Positions 1 to 9,497 of a DNA stretch of 33,179 nt are shown piece by piece. Numbering within the stretch: position 1 is the first letter of the stretch; every line of letters begins with the position of its first letter. The notes beneath the pieces were generated by a model. That model saw only the letters and a program-made list of their open reading frames with translations. It searched no databases and was not told where the DNA came from. A program made the translations under genes and the position numbers. The DNA comes from Curtobacterium sp. UCD-KPL2560 (GTDB lineage: Bacteria; Actinomycetota; Actinomycetes; Actinomycetales; Microbacteriaceae), in assembly GCF_001705035.1 (NCBI RefSeq), contig NZ_MCIG01000031.1, positions 1 through 33,179 of the forward strand, in the 5' to 3' direction.

Positions 1-188
1 GCCTTGGCGACGTGAGCCTGGGCTGCTGGGGCCGCGGGGGCGGGTGCCTGGGCCGCGGGAGCCGTCGAGCGGGTCCGGCGTGCGGGCTTCCGGGCTGCGG
101 CGCGCTCGGCCTCGAGGGCAGCGCGACGGGACAGGTGCACGACCGGGGTCCCCGGCTGCTGCTGGTGGTGGTCGTGTGTCGTCGTCAT
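1..188 (-). CDS. 5' end of an unknown gene, cut by the left edge
   Basis: Reading leftwards from ATG at 188-186, the frame stays open to the window edge (62 full codons). The visible peptide starts MTTTHDHHQQQPGTPVVHLS, continues with an Arg/Ala/Glu-rich stretch (LSRRAALEAERAAARK), and becomes an Ala/Pro/Gln-rich linker. The pattern of a charged head followed by a low-complexity Ala/Pro stretch is common at the N-terminus of secreted or membrane-anchored actinobacterial cell-wall proteins such as M23 or NlpC/P60 peptidases, but no domain is visible, so the function is unknown. A plausible promoter lies upstream at 200-227. The gene is divergent from the one at 351. The reading frame is well supported by codon use; the product is not. 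Confidence 0.6.
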   Translation of the reverse strand, partial: MTTTHDHHQQQPGTPVVHLSRRAALEAERAAARKPARRTRSTAPAAQAPAPAAPAAQAHVAK

Positions 189-199
189 GGCCGTCGACC

Positions 200-256
200 A
201 TTCTGCACGAGTCTGACGCTTTGTACAGGCCTCGTCGTGATCTCACCGTTACCGAC
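200..256 (-). promoter_or_regulatory. Promoter of the left-edge gene with an upstream GTAACG-type repeat
   Basis: On the minus strand, TGTACA (227-222) and CAGAAT (205-200) are separated by 16 nt and fit a -35/-10 pair, giving only about 5 nt of leader before ATG 188. Just upstream, at 237-256, is GGTAACGGTGAGATCACGAC, in which GTAACG and ATCACG are spaced by 5 nt like a tandem activator half-site. The box assignments are by eye. Confidence 0.35.
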
Positions 257-350
257 CAGCTGGGAGGCTCCTGACCCGGAGTGCCGTCTGCGTGCCGCCT
301 GGACGTCGGGTCGGTAGTGTCCGAGACCAGCGACCGGAAGGACCTGCACC

Positions 351-839
351 ATGGCCCGAACGCCGCGGGAACGGCACGAACCCGTCGACCTCGCCACCGC
401 CGAGGTCGTCCTCACGGGCACCCAGGACCTGCTGCCCGTGCTCCGCGCGGCGGCCGTGCGCGCCGGTGTGGACGCCGGTCGGATGCGCGTCGTCCACCTC
501 GACGACCTGCCCGATCCGGACGACCGACCGGACGCCGAGCTCGCCGTCATCGCCATCCGCCGTCGCGGCGACGGTCCGGCGTTCCACCGTGCGCAGGAGG
601 CCGCCGAGCGCATCGAACCGCTGCTCGCGCCGAACGCCGTCCGGGTCGTGGTCACGGTCTCCGGCGTCACCCGGCTCGCGCCCAAGGTCGAACGGACCCT
701 GACGTCCGAGGTCCTGCACCAGATCGGTGCCGCATCGGCCACGTCCGGCTTCCGACGCCCGTTCCGCGACCTCCGCTCCCGGCTCGGCCTCGCCGGGCTG
801 CGCGCCTCGGGCGTCCGCGTCTTCCGGATCACCCTGTAG
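351..839 (+). CDS. Unknown 162-aa protein
   Basis: I do not recognise this protein. It starts [20 protein letters not shown] and has no signal peptide or membrane segment. The middle alternates hydrophobic strands with charged helices ([21 protein letters not shown], then a VVHLDDLPD segment), suggesting a small soluble alpha/beta protein. The tail (residues about 130-162) is Arg-rich ([20 protein letters not shown]), which could contact nucleic acid; that is inference. The start is supported by GGAAGGA at 335-341, about 9 nt before ATG, and by a TAGTGT -10 box at 315-320. It is followed by idh, which has its own promoter, so the two are probably transcribed separately. Confidence 0.75.
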   Translation: MARTPRERHEPVDLATAEVVLTGTQDLLPVLRAAAVRAGVDAGRMRVVHLDDLPDPDDRPDAELAVIAIRRRGDGPAFHRAQEAAERIEPLLAPNAVRVVVTVSGVTRLAPKVERTLTSEVLHQIGAASATSGFRRPFRDLRSRLGLAGLRASGVRVFRITL

Positions 840-893
840 CGGTCGGCGCGTCACCGACCGGCGCCCGCTGGCCCCGCCGCCTGCGGCCGGGTA

Positions 894-929
894 TCTTGAC
901 GTCGAGACATCCCGAGCCCCGAGTAGCGT
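894..929 (+). promoter_or_regulatory. idh promoter with an imperfect palindrome at the -35 position
   Basis: A -10 box TAGCGT lies at 924-929, predicting a leader of about 35 nt before ATG 969. Instead of a -35 box there is a 14-bp near-palindrome, TCTTGACGTCGAGA (894-907; one mismatched pair). It ends 16 nt before the -10 box, where an operator or activator site would sit. The regulator is not identified. Confidence 0.45.
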
Positions 930-968
930 GGGGCGGACCGACGGCTGAACAAGGGAGTACCCGCCAGC

Positions 969-3179
<2,211 letters not shown>

Positions 3180-3195
3180 GCGCGACCGCCCACAC

Positions 3196-3235
3196 GACGG
3201 GAGGCGCGGTGCCGGCCGGCACCGCGCCTCCCGTC
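3196..3235. terminator. Perfect 40-bp inverted repeat, bidirectional terminator
   Basis: Two 20-nt arms beginning GACGGGAGGCGCGG are exactly complementary, with no U-tract. The repeat lies between convergent idh and the DUF3817 gene, so it probably ends both transcripts. The same arm sequence recurs at 13508, 17736, 29467 and 29525. Confidence 0.8.
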
Positions 3236-3251
3236 CGTCCAGGCGGGTCCG

Positions 3252-3716
3252 TCAGCTCCGCGACGGGACCGGCGGGCCGACCACGAGCAGGGCGGTGAAC
3301 ACGAGCGCCACCGCGACCACGCCGACGGCGACCGCCAGCCCGGGCCGACGGACCACGACGAAGAGCAGCCGGTCCCACGCGCCCGAGCGCTCGTCGGCCT
3401 CGCGGCGCCACGGACCCTCGAGCATCCCGCGGCGCGCGACGGCGACCTCGAACGGCACGGTGGCGTACGGCACGACCGCGCTCGCCCAGCCGAGCACGAG
3501 CGCCCCGACCGACCAGCGCTGGTTCACCGCGACGACCGTGGTGACGACGAGGTAGGCGAGGAAGACGAACCCGTGCACCCCGCCGCCGATCCGGACGCCC
3601 CAGTCCCCCGCGTGCAGCCCGTACTTCAGCACCATCCCGGCGATCAGCAGCGTCCAGGTCACGAGTTCGGCCACCGCTGCGGCGCGGAACAGGGAGCGAG
3701 GGGTCATGCACGACAT
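3252..3716 (-). CDS. DUF3817 membrane protein
   Basis: A 154-aa integral membrane protein of unknown role. The N-terminal two thirds match the DUF3817 pattern: FRxxAVAELVTW, GMVLKYG, then GGGVHGFVFLAYLVV. Four hydrophobic helices are visible at about residues 10-30, 41-61, 68-90 and 122-146; a charged loop (MLEGPWRREADERSG) separates the last two. The chosen start is the first of two in-frame ATGs (3716 and 3707); it lies 12 nt after AGGAG, so the second would be too far from the ribosome site. It is convergent with idh and divergent from the ThuA-like gene. No function can be inferred from the neighbours. Confidence 0.8.
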   Translation of the reverse strand: MSCMTPRSLFRAAAVAELVTWTLLIAGMVLKYGLHAGDWGVRIGGGVHGFVFLAYLVVTTVVAVNQRWSVGALVLGWASAVVPYATVPFEVAVARRGMLEGPWRREADERSGAWDRLLFVVVRRPGLAVAVGVVAVALVFTALLVVGPPVPSRS

Positions 3717-3852
3717 GGTCGCGGACCGCTCCTGGAGAACAGCCGGAACGCCGAGCGGCGGGCGACACGGCGGTGCCCGCGACGGGACGGCTCCTCCCGA
3801 CACGGCGCTCGCTCGTATCGATTCGACACTGCCAGCGGGTAGCGTCGACCCC

Positions 3853-4617
3853 ATGTCAGCGCCGACCCCGAACCGCCCACTGGACATCGTCGTCTGGAAC
3901 GAGAACGTGCACGAGAGCCGCGGCGACGCGACCGTGCTCGGCCACTACCCCGACGGCATCCACACCGTCGTCGCCGATGCCCTGCGCGAGCTGCACCCCG
4001 ACGCCACGGTCGGCACGGCGACCCTGCAGGACCCGGAGCACGGGCTGACCGAGGAGCGCCTGGCCGGCACCGACGTCCTGTTCTGGTGGGGACACGTGGC
4101 GCACGACCAGGTCGCGGACGAGGTCGTCGACCGCGTCGTGCGTGCCGTGCACGCCGGCATGGGCCTGGTCGTCCTGCACTCCGGGCACTACTCGAAACCG
4201 TTCACCCGCCTGATGGGCACGACGTGCTCGCTGAAGTGGCGGAACGACGGGGAGCGCGAGCTCGTCTGGACGATCGCCCCGGAGCACCCGATCGCCGCGG
4301 GCGTCCCGCACCCGATCGTGATCGACCGGCAGGAGATGTACGGCGAGTACTTCGACATCCCGCGCCCCGACGAGGAGGTCTTCCTGTCCACCTTCGCGGG
4401 CGGCGAGGTCTTCCGGTCGGGTGTCGCCTACCGCCGGGGCCTCGGCCGGGTGTTCTACTTCTCGCCCGGCGACCAGGAGTACCCGGTGTACCACCACCCC
4501 GACGTCCGACGGGTGCTCGCGAACGCCGCCGCCTGGGCCGCGCCGACCTCCGAACGGCGCACGCTGACCGCCGACCCCCACCCGCGGGACTGGTTCCTCG
4601 GGGGTGACTCCCGGTAG
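3853..4617 (+). CDS. ThuA-like domain protein
   Basis: A 254-aa soluble protein of the ThuA family (class I glutamine-amidotransferase-like fold), named after a trehalose-utilisation protein of rhizobia; the biochemical role of most members is unknown. Family landmarks are WNENVHE near the N-terminus, YPDGIHTVVADAL (about 33-45), DVLFWWGHVAHDQV (about 75-88), GMGLVVLHSGHYSKPF (about 103-118), GTTCSLKWRNDGERE and a late RVFYFSPGDQEYPVYHH segment. The start was chosen because TAGCGT (3840-3845) lies 7 nt before ATG, as in leaderless actinobacterial genes; no Shine-Dalgarno is visible. No sugar transporter or dehydrogenase lies nearby, so a trehalose role is not supported here. Its TAG stop lies inside the -10 box of the next gene. 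Confidence 0.85.
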   Translation: MSAPTPNRPLDIVVWNENVHESRGDATVLGHYPDGIHTVVADALRELHPDATVGTATLQDPEHGLTEERLAGTDVLFWWGHVAHDQVADEVVDRVVRAVHAGMGLVVLHSGHYSKPFTRLMGTTCSLKWRNDGERELVWTIAPEHPIAAGVPHPIVIDRQEMYGEYFDIPRPDEEVFLSTFAGGEVFRSGVAYRRGLGRVFYFSPGDQEYPVYHHPDVRRVLANAAAWAAPTSERRTLTADPHPRDWFLGGDSR

Positions 4618-4620
4618 AAC
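4615..4620 (+). promoter_or_regulatory. -10 box of the GAF gene, containing the upstream stop codon
   Basis: TAGAAC lies 6 nt before the GTG start at 4627. Its first three bases are the stop codon of the ThuA-like gene. This predicts a leaderless transcript that begins while upstream translation terminates at the same site. Confidence 0.45.
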
Positions 4621-4626
4621 GGTGGG

Positions 4627-5790
4627 GTGGACACCCCCAACGACGACGGCGCCGCGCGTCGCACCGCGGTCATCGAGGCACTCGACGTGCTCGGTGCCGG
4701 TCCGGAGGAGCGGTTCGACCGCATCACCCGGATGACCCACGAGGCGTTCGGCGTCCCGCTGACCTTCCTCAACCTCGTGCACCACGACCTGGTCACGACG
4801 CAGTCGACGTTCGGGTGGCAGCAGGGGACGAGCGTGCCCGCGAGCGAGCAGTTCTGCGCGACGACGGTGCTCACCCCGGAGCCGATGGTCATCCCCGACA
4901 CGACGCTCGACCCGCGCTTCGCGCACACCGCCGCGGTCGCGGAGCACGGCATCCGGTTCTACGCGGGCGCACCGCTCAGCACGGTCGACGGCATCCGGGT
5001 CGGGACGCTGTGCGTGATGGACGCGCAGCCGCGGGTCTTCGCCGACGAGGACGTCGCCCTGCTCCGCGACCTCGCGCGCTGGGCGGAGCGGGAGCTCGGG
5101 CACTCGATCGAGCGGGGTCGCGTGCAGCGTGTCCTCGCGGGGCTCGTCCCCGACGCCGTCGCGGTGCCGGGTGCCGCCGTCGAGGGCCTGGTCCTGCCGC
5201 ACGAGCGCGGTGGTGACGTCGTCGACTGGCGCGTCGCCGCGGACGGGTCGGTCCACGCGACGGTCGGCACGGTCGCCGCGGGGCGCGCCTCCGCCTTGCT
5301 CGCCGCATCGGTGCGGTCCGCGGTGGTCGCCAGGACGGACGTCGCGTTCGACGACGCGGTCGCCGGTCTGGAGGCGCAGCTCGGCCCCGACCTGACCGCT
5401 GCGGACGCCGTCGGGTCGCTCCTGCACCTGCGGCTCGACCCGTCGTCGGGTCACCTCGCGTGGACGGGCGCGGGCCCGGGCACGGCACTGCTGCTCCGCG
5501 CGGACGGCGACGGCACGGGCGAGGTGGTCCCGCTGCGCTCGGCCGACCTGCCGATCGGTCTGCAGCCCGCCGGACACCCCCGCACCACCGGGACGACCAC
5601 CCTGGCGCCGGGCGACCGCGTGGTGCTGGCGACACCGGGTGCGCTGGCGCTCGGCGGGGTCGGCGGCGAGGACGGCTTGGCGGCGCTCGCGGCGGCGCAC
5701 CCCGACGACCTGCTCGAGTGGCTCCGCACGGTCGCGTCCGACGACACCGCGGACCGGAGCATCGCCGTGGTGGTGCTCACCCGCCGCTGA
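4627..5790 (+). CDS. GAF-domain protein with a decayed PP2C/SpoIIE-like C-terminal half
   Basis: A 387-aa soluble signalling-type protein. Residues about 12-155 form a GAF sensor domain, with FCATTV (76-81), DTTLDPRF (91-98) and GIRFYAGAPL followed by GTLCVMDAQPR. Residues about 175-387 follow the layout of SpoIIE/RsbU PP2C phosphatases: GGDVVDW at 195-201 for the family GGDxYD, then a beta/alpha block and LDPSSGHLAWTGAGPGTALLL. The metal-binding positions are largely lost: VGDVxGHG is VGTVAAG (213-219, Thr215 for Asp), the late TDG is TPG, and no terminal DD pair precedes SIAVVVL. The phosphatase is therefore probably inactive. The start is GTG with TAGAAC 6 nt upstream. No anti-sigma kinase or STAS partner is nearby. 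Confidence 0.8.
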   Translation: MDTPNDDGAARRTAVIEALDVLGAGPEERFDRITRMTHEAFGVPLTFLNLVHHDLVTTQSTFGWQQGTSVPASEQFCATTVLTPEPMVIPDTTLDPRFAHTAAVAEHGIRFYAGAPLSTVDGIRVGTLCVMDAQPRVFADEDVALLRDLARWAERELGHSIERGRVQRVLAGLVPDAVAVPGAAVEGLVLPHERGGDVVDWRVAADGSVHATVGTVAAGRASALLAASVRSAVVARTDVAFDDAVAGLEAQLGPDLTAADAVGSLLHLRLDPSSGHLAWTGAGPGTALLLRADGDGTGEVVPLRSADLPIGLQPAGHPRTTGTTTLAPGDRVVLATPGALALGGVGGEDGLAALAAAHPDDLLEWLRTVASDDTADRSIAVVVLTRR

Positions 5791-5812
5791 CCCCGCGCGG
5801 GCCCGGTCGGGG
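5791..5812. terminator. Weak hairpin between convergent genes
   Basis: CCCCG (5791-5795) pairs with CGGGG (5808-5812) in the 22-bp gap between the convergent GAF gene and membrane-protein gene. There is no U-tract and the stem is short, so the assignment rests mainly on position. Confidence 0.35.
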
Positions 5813-6256
5813 CTAGCGGACGGTTTCGTGCCGGCGGCGCTCCGGGTGCCCGGTGAGCGCGGCGACGAGGAGCGTGGCGAGCAGGACGAAGCCGGCGAGC
5901 TCGATCCCGAGTCCGGCGGTCTTCCAGTACGCGCTGCCGACGACCTGCGGCTGCGTGACGGCATCGGGCCACCAGGCGTCGAGGGTCGGCACCGTCCCGG
6001 GGAACGGGTCGAGCCCGAGAACGACGAGGCCACCGAGCAGCAGGGCGACCCCGACGGCTGCCATCGCGCCGCGGGACCGGTGCAGCATCCGGACGACGAG
6101 CGCCGCCGCCATCCCGGCGAAGCCGACGACGGCGAGCAGGAACGCCACCACGACGACCGGCTGCGGGGCGAGGGCCACCCAGTCGAGCACCGCGATCGGC
6201 AGCAGCAGCCACCGTCCCGTCAGCGCCCAGGTGCGCGGGCTCCGCCATCCGTCCAT
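5813..6256 (-). CDS. Small four-helix membrane protein, unknown
   Basis: A 147-aa protein with four predicted membrane helices: about 12-34 (ALTGRWLLLPIAVLDWVALA), 36-58, 66-86 and 112-135. The tail is basic (TGHPERRRHETVR). The loop before the last helix contains DPFPGTVPTLDAWWPD. I do not recognise the family. An upstream in-frame start exists, but ATG 6256 was chosen because TACCGT lies exactly 6 nt before it on the minus strand, predicting a leaderless mRNA. It is divergent from the TetR gene (start 6337); the 80-bp gap holds both promoters, so it is a candidate target of that regulator by position only. Confidence 0.7.
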   Translation of the reverse strand: MDGWRSPRTWALTGRWLLLPIAVLDWVALAPQPVVVVAFLLAVVGFAGMAAALVVRMLHRSRGAMAAVGVALLLGGLVVLGLDPFPGTVPTLDAWWPDAVTQPQVVGSAYWKTAGLGIELAGFVLLATLLVAALTGHPERRRHETVR

Positions 6257-6336
6257 GCGGTCACGGTACGACAGGCCGTCGGGGGGTCCCCTGGGGGCCA
6301 CCCTCGCGCAGGGTGCACCTGGCTACGATCGTCGGC

Positions 6337-7137
6337 ATGGCGCAGGAGGGCAGGGGCCGGCAGCAGCGGGCGGTGGCGACGCGGGCGGCCCTGGTCGAGG
6401 CCGCGGCCCACGAGTTCGACGAACGCGGCTACCTCGGCACGTCGGTCGACGGCGTGGCCGAACGCGCCGGGCTGACGAAGGGCGCCGTCTACTTCCACTT
6501 CCGGTCGAAGGCGGACATGGCCGCCGCGGTCGTCGCCGCACAGAACGAGGTCTCCCGCCGCTACGCCGCCGCCGTGCGGGAGCGGTGCCTGTCGCCGCTC
6601 GAGTCGCTCATGTGGATGTCGCAGGGCGTCGCGACGCAGATGGTGCACGAGGTCGTGGTGAGCGCGGGCATCCGGCTCGCGACCGACGAGCACGCCGCGG
6701 CCGTGGTCCGGCGCGACCCGGACGCCGACTGGGTGCAGCACACCGCGTCGGTCGTGCGGCAGGCGATCGACGCGGGCGAGGTCGACCCCGCCTGGGACCC
6801 GGTGATGGTCGGCCGCGTGGTCGGTCCGGCGTTCGCCGGGGTGCAGATGACGTCCGACCGGCTGCACGACCGCGCCGACCTGTACGAACGGCTGCGCGAA
6901 CTGTGGACGGTGCTGCTCGCGGCGATCGTCACGGAGCGGATGCGCCCGGAGATCCCCCGGCTCGTCGCGATCATCGACGCCGACACCGCCACGGACGCCG
7001 GGGCGGATCCGGATGCCGGTGACACCGCGTCGGACGACCCGCGCGACCGGGCGGCGGGGAACGGGCCCGCGGTCGTGGCGACGCGGGTCCCCCCAGGGAC
7101 ACCCACGTCGCCTCGCACAGAGGATACCAAGGAGTAG
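6337..7137 (+). CDS. TetR-family regulator of the ArpA/ScbR (gamma-butyrolactone receptor-like) type
   Basis: A 266-aa DNA-binding repressor-type protein. The N-terminal helix-turn-helix (about residues 10-60: ATRAALVEAAAHEFDERGY, then GLTKGAVYFHFRSKADM) closely resembles A-factor receptor ArpA/ScbR proteins. The ligand domain also follows that subfamily: AGIRLATDEH, DPDADWVQH, GEVDPAW, then FAGVQMTSDRLHDRADLYERLRELW. Residues about 210-266 are an extra Asp/Ala/Pro/Thr-rich tail of unknown role. In Streptomyces these proteins sense gamma-butyrolactone-type autoregulators, but no AfsA-like synthase is in the window, so the ligand is unknown. ATG 6337 was chosen over upstream GTG 6313 because TACGAT lies 7 nt before it. 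The divergent membrane gene or itself may be targets. Confidence 0.85.
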   Translation: MAQEGRGRQQRAVATRAALVEAAAHEFDERGYLGTSVDGVAERAGLTKGAVYFHFRSKADMAAAVVAAQNEVSRRYAAAVRERCLSPLESLMWMSQGVATQMVHEVVVSAGIRLATDEHAAAVVRRDPDADWVQHTASVVRQAIDAGEVDPAWDPVMVGRVVGPAFAGVQMTSDRLHDRADLYERLRELWTVLLAAIVTERMRPEIPRLVAIIDADTATDAGADPDAGDTASDDPRDRAAGNGPAVVATRVPPGTPTSPRTEDTKE

Positions 7138-7207
7138 GTTTTTCGCCTCGCCCCCGTTCGCGGGCCTGTGACGGCGCTCAGCCGTGCGGTCCGACTACCC
7201 TGACCGG

Positions 7208-8086
7208 ATGCCCACGCCCGCCGCCGAGCACGAGGTCGACGCCGACCTCGTGGCCGCGCTGCTCCGCGACCAGCACCCCGACCTCGCCGACCTGCCGCTG
7301 CGCGTCGTCGCGAACGGCTGGGACAACGTGATCGTCCGGGTGGGTGCCGACCTGGCCGTCCGACTCCCCCGCCGGTCCGCCGCGGCCGAGCTCGTCGCGC
7401 ACGAACAGCGCTGGCTGCCCGGCATCGCCGCACGCGTGGCCGCGGTCGCACCCGTGCCCGCCCCGGTCCGCACCGGGCGCCCGGCACACGGGTACCCGTG
7501 GTCGTGGAGCATCGTGCCGTGGCTGGCCGGTCGACCGGCGGACGCGGTGCCGCAGGGCCGACCGGTCGCCGAGGACCTCGCCGCCTTCCTGAGGTGCCTG
7601 CACGTGCCCGCTGCGGCGGACGCACCACGCAACCCCTTCCGCGCCGTGCCGCTCGCCGAGCGGGACGCGGCGGTGACGACGCGACTGACGACGACGGACG
7701 TGCCCCGTGCCGTGGAGGCGGCCGCGCTCTGGCGGACCGCGATCGACGCGCCCGCGCACACCGGGCCTCCCGTCTGGGTGCACGGCGACCTGCACCCGTC
7801 CAACGTGCTCGTCGACGACCGCCCCGACGGAGCGGTCCGCCTGTCGGCGGTCGTCGACTTCGGCGACGTGACCGCGGGGGACCCGGCCGTCGACCTCGCC
7901 ACCCGGTGGCTCACCCTCGACCGGGAGGCGCGGACCGCCTTCGCGACGCGGGTCGCGGCCGACGACGCGACCTGGACGCGCGCCCGCGGCTGGGCGGTCG
8001 CGATCGCCTCGGCGCTCGCGACGAGCGACGAGCCGGGCCACCGGGACGTCGCGGTCCGGGCGCTCGACGCCGTGCTCGACGACTGA
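7208..8086 (+). CDS. Aminoglycoside phosphotransferase-family (APH) kinase
   Basis: A 292-aa soluble protein with the APH/choline-kinase fold. The catalytic loop HGDLHPSN is at residues 192-199 (Asp194 likely base, Asn199 metal ligand), and the Mg-binding DFG-like motif VVDFGDVTAGDPAVDLA is at 215-231 (Asp217). An N-terminal ATP-binding segment (NGWDNVIVRVGADLAVRLPRR) is also present. This superfamily phosphorylates many small molecules such as antibiotics, sugars, choline and amino acids; nothing here identifies the substrate, and a resistance role should not be assumed. ATG 7208 was preferred to an upstream ATG at 7184 because TACCCT lies 6 nt before it, predicting a leaderless mRNA. The gene stands alone between the TetR gene and an unknown gene with its own promoter. 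Confidence 0.85.
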   Translation: MPTPAAEHEVDADLVAALLRDQHPDLADLPLRVVANGWDNVIVRVGADLAVRLPRRSAAAELVAHEQRWLPGIAARVAAVAPVPAPVRTGRPAHGYPWSWSIVPWLAGRPADAVPQGRPVAEDLAAFLRCLHVPAAADAPRNPFRAVPLAERDAAVTTRLTTTDVPRAVEAAALWRTAIDAPAHTGPPVWVHGDLHPSNVLVDDRPDGAVRLSAVVDFGDVTAGDPAVDLATRWLTLDREARTAFATRVAADDATWTRARGWAVAIASALATSDEPGHRDVAVRALDAVLDD

Positions 8087-8175
8087 GACCGGTCCGCGCA
8101 CACCCCTGGACGGCCGTCGGTCCCGGGCGTACGCTTCCTCGCACCTGACCGTGCACTGGAGATCGGAGGGGCCTG

Positions 8176-8808
8176 ATGACCCTCGAGTTCCGCGTCCCGC
8201 ACGACGTCGACACCGACGCCTCCCCCGCCGCAGTCCGCCGCGACACCGCACCGCCCGCCCCGGGACCGTCGGGGCTGCGCGGACTCCTCGACCGGTGGGC
8301 CGCACACCGCGCCGCCGCCCGCGACCGCCGCCTGGCCGCCCACGTGCAGGAGCTCGGCGAGCTGCAGCGGCTCCTCACCGACGCCCGCGGGGTCGTCGAG
8401 CGCGGCTGGGTGCAGCACGCCTGGTTCACCTACCTCGACGAGCACGGTCGGCAGCGCACCGCGTCGAGCGCCGCCGCGACCGAGGCGCAGGGGCGCCCGC
8501 TCGTCGGCGCGTGCCTCGTCGGCGCGGTGGTCTCGGCCGCCGGCGGTCCGCAGGCCGTGCACACCCAACCCGTGCAGCGCGCCCTCGACCTGGTGTGGCA
8601 CGCGCTCGCCGCCGACGAGGGCCGGCCCGTGCTGTGGACGCCGGCGCCCGACGTCCGCACCGCCCGTGTGCGCGACCTGACCCGGTGGAACGACGGACCG
8701 GACCGGACGCAGGAGCAGGTCGCCTCCCTCCTGCTCACGGCCGAGCGGGTCGCCGTGCACGAGTCGGCGCGCGTGACCGCCCGCCGGGTGGCAGCATCGG
8801 CGACGTGA
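8176..8808 (+). CDS. DUF6197-like protein, unknown function
   Basis: A 210-aa soluble protein. Residues about 55-200 follow the pattern I associate with DUF6197: a helix LQRLLTDARGVVERGWVQHAWF, a GACLVGAVVSAAG block (about 112-124), then RWNDGPDRTQEQVASLLLTAE (about 175-195), the WND...RT motif being most characteristic. The N-terminal 40 residues are Pro/Ala/Arg-rich and disordered-looking. The start is supported by GGAGG at 8165-8169; a TACGCT -10 box at 8130-8135 implies a leader of about 34 nt, unlike many leaderless neighbours. Its TGA stop overlaps the GTG start of the DinB gene (GTGA), so the two are probably co-translated. The family assignment is from memory of the motif pattern. Confidence 0.65.
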   Translation: MTLEFRVPHDVDTDASPAAVRRDTAPPAPGPSGLRGLLDRWAAHRAAARDRRLAAHVQELGELQRLLTDARGVVERGWVQHAWFTYLDEHGRQRTASSAAATEAQGRPLVGACLVGAVVSAAGGPQAVHTQPVQRALDLVWHALAADEGRPVLWTPAPDVRTARVRDLTRWNDGPDRTQEQVASLLLTAERVAVHESARVTARRVAASAT

Positions 8809-9497
8809 CGAACACCGACCCGGTCCCCGCCGTGACCCCGGCACCGCCCGCCGACGCGATCGTGTCGAGCAGGCTGTCCACGCTGTCCGACGAGGGGACC
8901 TCGCCGACCACGGACGCCGCGATGCTGAAGGACACGCTGCACCGGTACCTGCGCAAGCACCGGGCCGCGCTGCTGGCGAAGCTCGACGGCCTCGCGGAGC
9001 GGCAGGCCCGGTGGCCGCTCACCCCGACGGGCACGAACGTCCTCGGACTCGTCAAGCACGTCGCCGGCGTGCAGGCCGGGTACCTCGGCACGGTGTTCGG
9101 CCGACCGCTGCCCGACCCGCCCGCCTGGCTCGAGTCGTGGGACGGCGCCGACATGTACGCCTCGCTCGACGAGTCGACGGCCGACGTCGTCGCGTTCCAC
9201 CACCGCAGTGCCGCGCACGCCGACGCGACCATCGAGGCGCTCGACCTCGACGCCCGCGGGGTCGTCCCGTGGTGGCCGGAGGGGCACCGCGAGGTGACGC
9301 TGCACCGGATCCTCGTGCACATGGCGTACGAGACCGCCCGGCACGCGGGGCACGCGGACATCGTGCGCGAGATGCTCGACGGCCTGGCGGGCGACGGGGA
9401 CGGCAACCTCGCCGCCAAGAGTCCGGCGGAGTGGGCGGCGTGGCGGGAGCACCTGGTCGACATCGCCGAGCGTGCGGGACTGCCGGACCGCGCCTGA
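8805..9497 (+). CDS. DinB/DUF664-family protein
   Basis: A 230-aa protein whose core (about residues 40-215) matches the DinB-like four-helix-bundle DUF664 group: LHRYLRKHRAALLAKLDGLAERQARWPLTPTGTNVLGLVKHV, FGRPLPDPP and VTLHRILVHMAYETARHAGHADIVREMLDG. Members include metal-dependent thiol S-transferases; the histidines of VKHV, FHHRSAAH and HAGHADI are candidate metal ligands. The role is unknown. GTG 8805 was chosen because it forms a 4-nt overlap with the upstream stop, which gives translational coupling. It adds a 39-aa low-complexity head; ATG 8922 (191 aa) would give a more typical N-terminus but has no ribosome site. The start is therefore uncertain. Confidence 0.8.
   Translation: MTNTDPVPAVTPAPPADAIVSSRLSTLSDEGTSPTTDAAMLKDTLHRYLRKHRAALLAKLDGLAERQARWPLTPTGTNVLGLVKHVAGVQAGYLGTVFGRPLPDPPAWLESWDGADMYASLDESTADVVAFHHRSAAHADATIEALDLDARGVVPWWPEGHREVTLHRILVHMAYETARHAGHADIVREMLDGLAGDGDGNLAAKSPAEWAAWREHLVDIAERAGLPDRA

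Noticed and set aside
3853-4617. Assigning the ThuA-like protein to trehalose use
   Set aside because: No ThuB-like dehydrogenase, sugar transporter or trehalose enzyme lies nearby.
7153-7164. CCCG-TTCG-CGGG hairpin after the first TetR gene as a terminator
   Set aside because: The stem is only 4 bp and the T-run precedes rather than follows it, so support is too weak.
7208-8086. Calling the APH-fold protein an antibiotic-resistance gene
   Set aside because: The kinase motifs are general to a large family with many substrates, and there is no mobile or resistance context.
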